DNA of 16,094 nt from contig JBBDRV010000228.1 of assembly GCA_040905285.1 (NCBI GenBank), forward strand, positions 1-16,094, read 5' to 3'. Positions 9,225 to 16,094 of this stretch are shown piece after piece. Below the pieces are notes generated by a model. The model was not told the origin of the DNA, searched no databases, and saw only the letters and a program-made list of their open reading frames with translations. Position 1 is the first letter of the stretch. Each line of letters begins with the position of its first letter. Made by a program: the position numbers and the translations under genes. The DNA comes from JBBDRV01 sp040905285 (lineage in GTDB: Bacteria > Bacteroidota > Rhodothermia > Balneolales > Balneolaceae).

Positions 9225-9264
9225 AATAAAAAAGCCCCGTCCCGATTACTCGGAGCGAGGCTTT
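9225..9264 (-). terminator. Rho-independent terminator of groESL
   Basis: Read on the minus strand, 9264-9250 pairs with 9245-9231 as a 15-bp stem with one mismatch and two G-U pairs, a 4-nt loop, and a run of six T (9233-9228) directly after it. It lies about 40 nt past the groEL stop. The remaining ~150 nt up to the Gfo/Idh start hold no gene and no clear promoter. Confidence 0.9.
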
Positions 9265-9303
9265 ATAATCCTGCAGAATGAATCTGATGGTGGTTACGGC
9301 TGA

Positions 9304-10986
9304 TTACATCATGCCGCCCATTCCACCCATTCCGCCCATTCCGCCCGGCATTCCTCCGCCCGGCATTCCTCCGCCGGCACCGGCATCATCATCATCGCCA
9401 TTCTTGGATGGCTTGTCGACGATGACAGCTTCTGTAGTCAGCATCAGAGCGGCGACAGAAGCGGCATTTTCCAGAGCAGTACGGGCTACCTTGGTGGGAT
9501 CAATAACTCCCGCCTTGATCAGATCCTCGTACTTTTCAGTTCGTGCATTGTAACCGTAGGCATCCTTGCCATCCAGTACTTTCTGCACAACAATCGAGCC
9601 TTCGACTCCCGCATTGTCCGCAATGGCGCGAAGGGGTTCCTGAAGTGCACGGCGAATGATGGCAAATCCGACTTCCTGGTCGGCATTATCACCCTTTATC
9701 TTGTCGAGGCCTTTCAGCGCACGCAGATAAGCGACTCCGCCTCCTGCTATGATACCCTCCTCGACAGCGGCACGTGTAGCATGCAATGCATCTTCCACCC
9801 GGGCTTTCTTCTCTTTCATCTCAACTTCAGAAGAAGCACCTACATAGATGACGGCAACGCCTCCACTCAGTTTCGCCAGACGTTCCTGTAATTTCTCACG
9901 ATCGTAATCGGAGGTTGTATTCTCGATCTGAGACTTGATCTGGTTGATCCGGCCTTTGATATCGGTGTCTTTTCCTTTACCGCCAACGATTGTGGTATTG
10001 TCCTTGTCGATGGTAAGACGGTCCACTTCGCCGAGAAAATCAAGCGTTGCGTTTTCCAGCTTGTAGCCACGCTCTTCGCTGATAACGGTACCGCCCGTCA
10101 GGATGCTGATATCTTCCAGCATCGCTTTGCGCCGGTCACCGAATCCGGGAGCCTTTACGGCTGCCACTTTCAGCGAGCCACGCAGTTTGTTAACCACCAG
10201 CGTAGCCAGAGCTTCACCTTCGATATCTTCCGCGATAATCAGAAGCGGACGGTTGGTTTGAATCACCTTCTCGAGAACCGGAAGAAGGTCCTTCATATTG
10301 GAGATCTTTTTGTCGTAGATCAGTATGTAGGGCTCTTCCATTTCAACTGACATCTTCTCACTGTCCGTAACAAAATAAGGCGAGAGATATCCACGGTCGA
10401 ACTGCATACCTTCCACAGTATCGAGATACGTTTCGGTACTCTTGGCTTCTTCAACGGTTATCACACCATCCTTGCCGACCTTTTCGAATGCGTCGGCTAT
10501 TCTGGTTCCGATCTCGTCGTCGCCGTTGGAAGACACGGTGGCAACCTGCTTGATGCTTTCAGGGTTATCCTGAACGCTTTTGCTGATTTTCCGCAGTTCC
10601 TCAACGACAGATTTGACGGCTGAATCGATTCCCCGCTTCAGCTCCATGGGATTTGCACCCGCAGTGACATTTTTAAGTCCGTTTCTGATAATGGACTGTG
10701 CCAGAACGGTAGCTGTGGTTGTTCCGTCTCCTGCGTTGTCGGCAGTTCGGGATGCAACTTCACGCACCATCTGCGCACCCATATTTTCAACTTTATCGGA
10801 CAATTCAATTTCTCTGGCAACAGTTACACCGTCTTTGGTCACTGTCGGAGCGCCGAAAGACTTTTCAATAACAACATTGCGGCCACGCGGACCCAATGTG
10901 ACTTTAACGGCATTTGCCAGTTTATCCACGCCACGTTTCAACGCGTCGCGGGCGTCAGAATCATAATGAACTAATTTAGCAGACAT
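9304..10986 (-). CDS. groL: Chaperonin GroEL (Hsp60)
   Basis: 560 residues, full length for the family (E. coli 548). GroEL forms the double-ring cage that folds proteins with GroES and ATP. Seen: TLGPRGRNVVIEKSFG near 30-45, GDGTTTAT at 86-93 with the ATP-site Asp87, the catalytic Asp at 399 in RVEDALHATRA, the signature AAVEEGIIAGGG at 406-417, and a C-terminal Gly/Met tail (about 539-560) made of GGM repeats, which lines the cage floor in known GroELs. A DDDD run precedes the tail. The start MSAKLVHYD is preceded by AAAGAG about 6 nt upstream. It follows groES by 46 nt and ends at an intrinsic terminator, so the pair forms the usual bicistronic operon. Nothing appears truncated. Certain call. 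Confidence 0.99.
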   Translation of the reverse strand: MSAKLVHYDSDARDALKRGVDKLANAVKVTLGPRGRNVVIEKSFGAPTVTKDGVTVAREIELSDKVENMGAQMVREVASRTADNAGDGTTTATVLAQSIIRNGLKNVTAGANPMELKRGIDSAVKSVVEELRKISKSVQDNPESIKQVATVSSNGDDEIGTRIADAFEKVGKDGVITVEEAKSTETYLDTVEGMQFDRGYLSPYFVTDSEKMSVEMEEPYILIYDKKISNMKDLLPVLEKVIQTNRPLLIIAEDIEGEALATLVVNKLRGSLKVAAVKAPGFGDRRKAMLEDISILTGGTVISEERGYKLENATLDFLGEVDRLTIDKDNTTIVGGKGKDTDIKGRINQIKSQIENTTSDYDREKLQERLAKLSGGVAVIYVGASSEVEMKEKKARVEDALHATRAAVEEGIIAGGGVAYLRALKGLDKIKGDNADQEVGFAIIRRALQEPLRAIADNAGVEGSIVVQKVLDGKDAYGYNARTEKYEDLIKAGVIDPTKVARTALENAASVAALMLTTEAVIVDKPSKNGDDDDAGAGGGMPGGGMPGGMGGMGGMGGMM

Positions 10987-11032
10987 AGTGCTCTTTATTT
11001 TTTATTCAGGTTAAACTATTACGAACAACGAT

Positions 11033-11320
11033 TTATGATACAACACCGAGTATATCGGCTTCACGCATGATCAGATACTCTTCACCATCCAGTGTAATTT
11101 CGGTTCCTGAGTATTTACCATAGAGAATATGGTCCCCTTTCTTGACGGACATATTAATTTTATTTCCATTCTCCACTTTGCCGGGACCGGCAGCAATGAC
11201 AGTTCCTCGCTGAGGCTTCTCTTTTGCTGTATCCGGAATAATGATTCCGGAACTGGTTGTCTCTTCAACATCGTCTGGACGAACCAGGACTCGATCACTC
11301 AAAGGTTTAATATTAGCCAT
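11033..11320 (-). CDS. groS: Co-chaperonin GroES (Hsp10)
   Basis: 95 residues from ATG 11320. The start is chosen because GGAGT (11330-11326) sits 5 nt upstream; an in-frame ATG at 11335 would add five residues and remove that spacing. Seen: the N-terminal strand IKPLSDRVLVRPD, the GroEL-binding mobile loop at about 17-33 containing SSGIIIPDTA, GTVIAAGPGK, and the C-terminal EEYLIMREADILGVV. GroES caps the GroEL ring in the cytoplasm. It is the first gene of the groESL operon. No CIRCE inverted repeat (HrcA operator) is visible in the 208 nt upstream, so heat-shock control is likely through a sigma factor or another repressor. Confidence 0.98.
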   Translation of the reverse strand: MANIKPLSDRVLVRPDDVEETTSSGIIIPDTAKEKPQRGTVIAAGPGKVENGNKINMSVKKGDHILYGKYSGTEITLDGEEYLIMREADILGVVS

Positions 11321-11408
11321 AAATGACTCCTTCAATATTAGGTTTATATGTTATGTGTTTGAAAAACAGGTAAAATGTTGGGGGGTCGCATTCTTCACCC
11401 ACTCCGGT

Positions 11409-11436
11409 AATATACTTTAGCAACTTCCATACCAAA
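11409..11436 (-). promoter_or_regulatory. Possible groESL promoter
   Basis: On the minus strand TTTGGT (11436-11431) and TATATT (11414-11409) are spaced 16 nt, about 90 nt upstream of groES. A second candidate, TATATTTG at 11462-11455, fits the Bacteroidota -7 consensus TAnnTTTG but has no clear partner. The 208-nt gap between rsmA and groES holds no gene and no CIRCE element. Confidence 0.3.
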
Positions 11437-11528
11437 GTCTTCCACAGTGACAAACAAATATAATTGAAGGGATTTTCCACTCATCCGGCCTGCCTTTTCT
11501 ATCAATTCCTGCCGAAAAGGTCGAAACT

Positions 11529-12305
11529 TCAGGCAAGGGTGCCATCTTGTTCCAGCTGTGCTGTCAACTTTTCATAAGTCGCAGGTTCCCACGCTTCTGC
11601 CCGTTTGTCATAGTTGAAGCCGGGACCTGCGGGAAGAGGTCCTATTCCTTTCAGGGAATTGCTCATTTTTTTTCGTCGCTGCTGAAAAGCTGTCCGGACT
11701 ACAGTTTTCAGATTGTCATCCCTGCAGGCAAGGCCCGGCCTGTCAAAGTGAAGAACAACAACACTGCTGGTAACATTCGGCGAGGGATAAAATGCATTTC
11801 GGGAGACGTCGAAAGCGATCCGCGGTGAACTCATCAGCTGCACCTGGACGCTCAGTATCCCATAATCCTTCGTACGCGGAACAGCAATCAGGCGCCGGGC
11901 AACCTCTTTCTGCATCATCAGGGTGGCACTCTTCAGCCGAAGCCTGTTCTCCAGAATTTTGAACAGAATCTGGCTGGTAATGAAATAGGGCAGATTGCCG
12001 ACGATATGAATATCACCGGATTCTTTCAGAAGGTCATCCCAGGATACTTTCAGGATATCGGCGTGCAGCACGTCCAGGCCCGGAAATTTTTCCTCCAGTA
12101 AATCAACGGCCCTGCCATCCAGCTCAACAGCTTTCAAACGGCCATGGCGCTGCAGCAGCTTCTCTGTTAATCTGCCGGTTCCCGGGCCGATCTCTATAAC
12201 CGGGTCTTCTGCATTTGCAGGTACTGCTTCAACTATTTTACTTATAATGTTTCCGTCTTTCAGGAAATGCTGCCCCAGGCTTTTTTTAGGCTTGATCTGA
12301 TTCAT
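11529..12305 (-). CDS. rsmA: 16S rRNA dimethyladenosine transferase RsmA (KsgA)
   Basis: 258 residues from ATG 12305; the longer frame would need a TTG at 12320. RsmA dimethylates two adjacent adenosines in the 3'-terminal hairpin of 16S rRNA during late 30S assembly, using S-adenosylmethionine. Seen: KPKKSLGQHFLKD at 5-17, the SAM-binding EIGPGTGRLT at 38-47, ELD at 61-63 (ribose-binding acidic residue), HADIL at 81-85, the catalytic motif IV NLPYFIT at 104-110, and AFYPSPNVTSSVV in the middle region. The C-terminal helical domain contains FQQRRKKMSNSLKG, typical of the family. Length is normal. It is divergent from the alanine dehydrogenase gene and lies upstream of groESL in the same direction with a 208-nt gap, so joint transcription is possible but not shown. 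Confidence 0.97.
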   Translation of the reverse strand: MNQIKPKKSLGQHFLKDGNIISKIVEAVPANAEDPVIEIGPGTGRLTEKLLQRHGRLKAVELDGRAVDLLEEKFPGLDVLHADILKVSWDDLLKESGDIHIVGNLPYFITSQILFKILENRLRLKSATLMMQKEVARRLIAVPRTKDYGILSVQVQLMSSPRIAFDVSRNAFYPSPNVTSSVVVLHFDRPGLACRDDNLKTVVRTAFQQRRKKMSNSLKGIGPLPAGPGFNYDKRAEAWEPATYEKLTAQLEQDGTLA

Positions 12306-12395
12306 GCATGATTTGCGCAACTGATGTTTTTGTTTAGATTTAACTTAGAGAAATTGTAATTCAGCAACCAATTCATTTAGTCTTATTTTCAAGGC

Positions 12396-13610
12396 ATGGA
12401 AATTAAACCCCTCGATACTGAACAGATCGGCATTAAGACCCTGGAAAAAAGGCTGATCAAGTCCTCCTCGAATATTTCTCTCAAAATCGGGCTGCCGAAA
12501 GAAATATCGCTTGACGAGCAGAGGCTTTCACTGACTCCCGGCGGTGTTTCCATCCTTTCTGCCAACGGCCATGAAATCTATATAGAAAAGGATGCGGGGC
12601 ATGAAGCGCGTTTTTCCGATCAGGAATATGCCGACTCCGGAGCGGAGATTCTGTACAGTCCGGAAGAACTGTACCGCAAGTCCGAGCTGGTTGTAAAAGT
12701 GGCCCCTCCCACAGAAGAGGAACAGGATATGATGCAGCCGAACCAGACACTGCTTTCTGCCCTTCATCTGGGCAACATCAGTGAACTGTATCTTGCAACC
12801 CTCATCCGGAAAGGCATCTGCAGTATCGGGTATGAGTTCATAAAGGGGGACGACGACGAATTTCCGATCGTAAGGATGATGCATGAAATTACAGGCTCGA
12901 TGGCCGTACAAATTGCCGTGCATTATCTTGAAAATAACAGCCACGGTCAGGGTATCATGCTGGGCGGCATATCAGGTGTTCCCCCTGCCACTGTAGCCAT
13001 CCTCGGTGCGGGGATTATAGGGGAATATGCTGCCAGAACGGCACTGGGTTATGGAGCCCAGATTTTTGTAATGGACAACGACCTTGCCCGTCTCAGGCGA
13101 ATGGAAAACACGCTTGACCGGCGGATCATTACAGCCACGGCAAATCATCAGTACCTTTCCTCTGCCCTGCAATTTGCCGATGTGGTGATCGGGGCCGCCA
13201 TGACTGAAGGGGAAAGATCACCCTGCTGGGTTACCGAACCCATGGTGTCAACGATGAAAACCGGAAGCGTTATTGTTGATACAGTCATGGACCAGGGCGG
13301 CTGCGTTGACACAAGCCATCCCACTACCCATACGGACCCGGTATTCACCAAACTCGGTGTGATACATTACTGTGTCCCCAATATTCCCTCGAATGTAGCC
13401 AGAACAGCAACATATGCCCTGAATAATGTTATCGTACCCTATCTGCTGGCGATCGGGGACGCCGGTGGAATCAATGAATGCCTCTGGACAAATTCAGCAC
13501 TTCGAAACGGAACATATATTTACAAGAAACACCTGACTAAAAAATCTCTCGCGACCCTGTTTGGCATGTCCTACCGGGACATAGATATGCTGATCACATC
13601 ACAGATTTAA
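12396..13610 (+). CDS. ald: Alanine dehydrogenase
   Basis: 404 residues. The enzyme interconverts L-alanine and pyruvate plus ammonia with NAD. Active-site positions match the Mycobacterium enzyme with a constant offset of about 26-29: Arg43 (QRLSLTPGG), Lys101 (VVKVAPPT), His124 (LSALHLGN) and Asp299 (VMDQGG). The nucleotide loop is ILGAGIIGEYAAR at 202-214, and VPNIPSNVARTATYALNN at 327-344 is highly typical of the family. The extra ~28 residues at the N-terminus precede the conserved IGLPKE start and are probably an added strand or helix. Alternatives such as saccharopine dehydrogenase or transhydrogenase alpha are less likely given the full active-site set. It is divergent from rsmA with a 90-nt gap and is followed by a possible terminator. 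A role in nitrogen and pyruvate balance is inferred. Confidence 0.95.
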   Translation: MEIKPLDTEQIGIKTLEKRLIKSSSNISLKIGLPKEISLDEQRLSLTPGGVSILSANGHEIYIEKDAGHEARFSDQEYADSGAEILYSPEELYRKSELVVKVAPPTEEEQDMMQPNQTLLSALHLGNISELYLATLIRKGICSIGYEFIKGDDDEFPIVRMMHEITGSMAVQIAVHYLENNSHGQGIMLGGISGVPPATVAILGAGIIGEYAARTALGYGAQIFVMDNDLARLRRMENTLDRRIITATANHQYLSSALQFADVVIGAAMTEGERSPCWVTEPMVSTMKTGSVIVDTVMDQGGCVDTSHPTTHTDPVFTKLGVIHYCVPNIPSNVARTATYALNNVIVPYLLAIGDAGGINECLWTNSALRNGTYIYKKHLTKKSLATLFGMSYRDIDMLITSQI

Positions 13611-13633
13611 CAGCATTTTCCCGGCTGGCAGTC

Positions 13634-13665
13634 CGGCTGACTTCCCGGGGGTCCGCCGATTTTTA
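13634..13665 (+). terminator. Possible intrinsic terminator of ald
   Basis: Bases 13634-13641 pair with 13651-13658 (seven pairs, one mismatch), with a loop whose CCC and GGG can pair further, followed by ATTTTTA. It sits about 24 nt past the ald stop. If it works, the small membrane-protein gene downstream needs its own promoter. Confidence 0.5.
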
Positions 13666-13670
13666 CACCG

Positions 13671-13713
13671 GTGGTAAGCAGTGGTAAAGCAGTGGTAAAG
13701 CAGTGGTAAAGCA
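13671..13713 (+). repeat. 11-bp tandem repeat, about four copies
   Basis: Three exact copies of gtggtaaagca (13681-13691, 13692-13702, 13703-13713) follow one copy lacking an A (13671-13680). The last copy supplies the GTG start candidate of the small membrane-protein gene. Each copy also contains TAA, and an in-frame stop at 13685-13687 closes the frame upstream. Confidence 0.9.
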
Positions 13714-14155
13714 AAAGCGGATAACACAGACTCATACAGCCGGCAGACCGATAACCTTAATCAGATTTAAAACCTCGCGTTTGACACCTTCCGAACTCAG
13801 TGAAAAGAATTATCGCCGCATTGCCCTGCTCAACTGGTCGCTGGTGTTGCCGCTTCTGCTGATTTTTGCATGGCCCTACCACCTGATCTGTGAGCTGGCC
13901 GGGATTGACAAAGCCTACCGATATGCCGGTTCGGTGCTGTTCGCACTTCCCTTTGCGATAACAATCCTTCACGGACATGTTACCATGGCTCTCGGCTCAC
14001 TTCACCGGCACCATTTTTATAACTGGCTGGAGAAGTATCCAACAAGCTACGGGCTGTTTTTTCACCGTGTTTTCATCAGCACACGTTTCAGGCTGGCGGT
14101 TTTCCTGACAAGCCTGGCCCTGACTCCTGTCGGCCTTTTTCTTTCGTCCGGCTGA
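13703..14155 (+). CDS. Small membrane protein of unknown function
   Basis: 150 residues, not recognised. Three hydrophobic segments are seen: about 46-60 (LNWSLVLPLLLIFAW), 76-94 (YAGSVLFALPFAITILHGH) and 130-146 (LAVFLTSLALTPVGLFL). Between the second and third lies a His-rich stretch, HGHVTMALGSLHRHHFYNW. The N-terminal ~40 residues are basic. The start is uncertain: GTG 13703 lies inside a tandem repeat with no good ribosome site, TTG 13781 is a second option, and there is no in-frame ATG before the second membrane segment. Codon use and membrane topology look like a real gene rather than chance. It lies between ald and the convergent acs gene. No function can be assigned; a His-based metal or heme site would be speculation. 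Confidence 0.6.
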   Translation: MVKQKRITQTHTAGRPITLIRFKTSRLTPSELSEKNYRRIALLNWSLVLPLLLIFAWPYHLICELAGIDKAYRYAGSVLFALPFAITILHGHVTMALGSLHRHHFYNWLEKYPTSYGLFFHRVFISTRFRLAVFLTSLALTPVGLFLSSG

Positions 14156-14228
14156 ATACCTGAAGCCTTTCCCGACACAGTGCGGGCTTGAGACATGAAA
14201 AGGAAAAGGCCGTGTCCGTCAGATCGTA

Positions 14229-16094
14229 TTACGCACTGTGCCCATTTGTGAGCTTGTCTACAATCGAGGGATCAAGCAGTGTAGATGTATCGCCCAGATT
14301 GTCCAGATCCTGTGAGGCTACTTTCCGTAAAATACGGCGCATGATTTTACCCGACCGGGTCTTCGGTAATCCGGGAACCACCTGTATTTTATCGGGTTTG
14401 GCAATCGGGCCGATGATCCTGGTAACGATTTTGTTAATCTCTTCCTTGAACTGGCCGAGATCTTCAGGGACCGTTTCACAAATCATAAACGCATATATGC
14501 CCTGTCCTTTTATCTCGTGCGGATAACCCACCACGGCGGTTTCAATGACATTGTCATGCTCATCGACAGCATTTTCAATCTCGGCAGTCCCCAGTCTGTG
14601 ACCGGAAACATTCAGCACATCATCTACACGGCCTGTAATGCGGTAAAAGCCGCTTTCATCACGGCGGCAGCCGTCACCGGTAAAATAGTACCCCTCGTAA
14701 GCGCTCATATAGGTTTTTAGATACCGTTCATGATCTCCCCAGATGGTGCGGGCGACGGCGGGCCAGGGATGTTTAATACAGAGGTTGCCTTCTACCCCGT
14801 TCCCTTCAATTTCATTGCCCTTTTCATCCATTAATGCAGGTTCAACTCCCGGCAGCGGAAGAGTGGCAAAACCCGGTTTGCCCGGGGTCACACCCGCCAG
14901 GGATGAAATCATGATACCTCCGGTTTCAGTCTGCCACCAGGTATCGACAATCGGACAGTTTCCCCCGCCGATATTGGTATGATACCAGTGCCATGCCTCT
15001 TCATTGATTGGTTCACCGACAGAACCCAGTACTTTGAGGGAACTCAGGTCGTATTTTTTGACATAGTCGAGATCTGACTTCATCAGGGCCCGGATCGCAG
15101 TGGGGGCTGTATAAAAATGAGTCACTTTGTATTTTTCCACCACTTCCCAGAAGCGGCCGGCATCCGGATAGGTCGGGGTGCCTTCAAAAATAATCCCTGT
15201 AGCACCGTTGAAAAGAGGCCCGTAAATAATGTAGGAATGACCGGTAATCCAGCCTGCGTCGGCGGTGCACCAATAGACATCCTCTTCCTCAACCTGGAAA
15301 ACATTGCTGAAAGAATAACTGGTATTGACCATATAGCCGCCACAGGTGTGAAGAACACCTTTCGGCTTGCCGGTAGAACCGGACGTATACAGAATAAAAA
15401 GGGGATCTTCGGCATCCATCTCTACGGCTTCATGTTTTTTGGAGGCGTTGCGTATCAGCAGGTGCCACCATTCATCTCTCCCCTCCACCCAGTCTATATC
15501 CCGGTTGGTCCGCTGGCAGACGATCACATTTTTAACCTTCGGGCAGTTTTTAAGAGCTTCATCAGAGATGTCCTTTAACGGTACATGTTTGTCACCGCGG
15601 CGGAGCCCGTCATTTGTAATAAGCATTTTCGCATCACAATCCAGTATCCGTTCTGAGAGCGACTGTGCGGAAAATCCGGCAAATACGATGGAATGAACGG
15701 CACCTATTCGGGCGCAGGCAAGAGCGGCAATGACAAGTTCAGGCGTCATCGCCATATAGATACAGACCCGGTCTCCTTTTTTAACTCCCTTGCTCGTCAG
15801 GACATTTGCAAAACGGCAGACATCTGCATGCAGCTGCCGGTAGGTGATAGTGCGGCGGAAACTGTCCGGATGGTTGGGTTCAAAAATAAATGCCGTTTTA
15901 TTACCAATGGCATTTAGATGCCTGTCCAGCGCATTTTCTGTTACATTCAGCTTGCCGCCTTCAAACCATTTGATGTCTCCTTTCTCAAAACTGCCGCTGT
16001 GAACTTTGTCCCAGCGTTTTCTCCAGTAAAAAGTTCCTGCCTCATGCTCCCAAAAGGCAGAACGGTTTTCCTGACTTTCCTTATAGACCTGTTT
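14229..16094 (-). CDS. acs: Acetyl-CoA synthetase (AMP-forming), N-terminus cut by window edge
   Basis: The frame continues past the internal ATG at 15755 to the right edge without a stop, giving 621 visible residues; about 20-30 N-terminal residues are missing compared with the usual ~650. The upstream part (FWEHEAGTFYWRKRWDKVH, then FEGGKLNVTENALDRHL) is the typical N-terminal ACS region, so 15755 is not the true start. Counting from the edge: YTSGSTGKPKG at 236-246 (P-loop A3), TWWQTETGG at 385-393 including the Trp that limits substrate to acetate, GRVDDVLNVSGHRLG near 488-502, and SGKIMRRILRK with the catalytic, acetylation-regulated Lys at 583. The enzyme activates acetate through acetyl-AMP to acetyl-CoA in the cytoplasm. 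It is convergent with the small membrane-protein gene; no T-tract terminator was seen beyond its stop. Confidence 0.97.
   Translation of the reverse strand, partial: KQVYKESQENRSAFWEHEAGTFYWRKRWDKVHSGSFEKGDIKWFEGGKLNVTENALDRHLNAIGNKTAFIFEPNHPDSFRRTITYRQLHADVCRFANVLTSKGVKKGDRVCIYMAMTPELVIAALACARIGAVHSIVFAGFSAQSLSERILDCDAKMLITNDGLRRGDKHVPLKDISDEALKNCPKVKNVIVCQRTNRDIDWVEGRDEWWHLLIRNASKKHEAVEMDAEDPLFILYTSGSTGKPKGVLHTCGGYMVNTSYSFSNVFQVEEEDVYWCTADAGWITGHSYIIYGPLFNGATGIIFEGTPTYPDAGRFWEVVEKYKVTHFYTAPTAIRALMKSDLDYVKKYDLSSLKVLGSVGEPINEEAWHWYHTNIGGGNCPIVDTWWQTETGGIMISSLAGVTPGKPGFATLPLPGVEPALMDEKGNEIEGNGVEGNLCIKHPWPAVARTIWGDHERYLKTYMSAYEGYYFTGDGCRRDESGFYRITGRVDDVLNVSGHRLGTAEIENAVDEHDNVIETAVVGYPHEIKGQGIYAFMICETVPEDLGQFKEEINKIVTRIIGPIAKPDKIQVVPGLPKTRSGKIMRRILRKVASQDLDNLGDTSTLLDPSIVDKLTNGHSA

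Noticed and set aside
14163..14189. Hairpin AAG...CCCG/CGGG...CTT between the small membrane-protein gene and acs
   Set aside because: Short stem with a bulge and no T-run on either side; termination cannot be supported.
14229..15755. acs starting at the ATG at 15755
   Set aside because: The frame continues upstream with clear acetyl-CoA synthetase N-terminal sequence to the window edge, so this ATG is internal.

Overview
The window reads as a chromosomal segment of a Gram-negative bacterium of the Bacteroidota/Balneolota/Rhodothermota type. This is an inference from protein style: a secreted gluzincin/beta-propeller protein that seems to enter an outer-membrane barrel, exported Gfo/Idh and SUMF proteins, weak Shine-Dalgarno sites, and an alanine dehydrogenase with an N-terminal extension. 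No rRNA, tRNA, CRISPR array, insertion sequence or phage gene was seen. Ten complete or near-complete genes plus two genes cut by the window edges fill almost the whole sequence.

Layout. (1) 1-1910, minus: the N-terminal 636 residues of a secreted HExxH peptidase-like and PD40 beta-propeller protein, running off the left edge. (2) 2106-5456, plus: a tight three-gene operon of an Nramp-like membrane transporter without the canonical metal site, an NAD-dependent epimerase-like protein whose catalytic Lys is Cys, and a dihydrodipicolinate synthase/aldolase-family enzyme. It ends at a perfect 16-bp hairpin that separates it from a convergent minus-strand set. (3) 5575-9075, minus: a Tat-type Gfo/Idh oxidoreductase, a membrane-anchored SUMF-domain protein and an ApbE flavin transferase. 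The last two overlap by 8 nt, and all three carry export signals. (4) 9225-11320, minus: groES-groEL with a strong intrinsic terminator. (5) rsmA on minus, divergent from an alanine dehydrogenase gene on plus. (6) A small unknown membrane protein on plus, preceded by an 11-bp tandem repeat. (7) acs on minus, cut at its 5' end by the right edge.

How the genes work together. The housekeeping part (GroESL, RsmA, alanine dehydrogenase, acetyl-CoA synthetase) is ordinary. The accessory part is the block 2106-9075. It pairs a transporter of altered specificity with two soluble sugar-acid-type enzymes and, convergently, an exported sugar-type oxidoreductase. The most interesting reading is an uncharacterised uptake and breakdown route for a small organic, sugar-derived compound, in which both the Nramp fold and the SDR fold have lost their textbook active-site residues. 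That reading is inference; the residue losses are seen directly.
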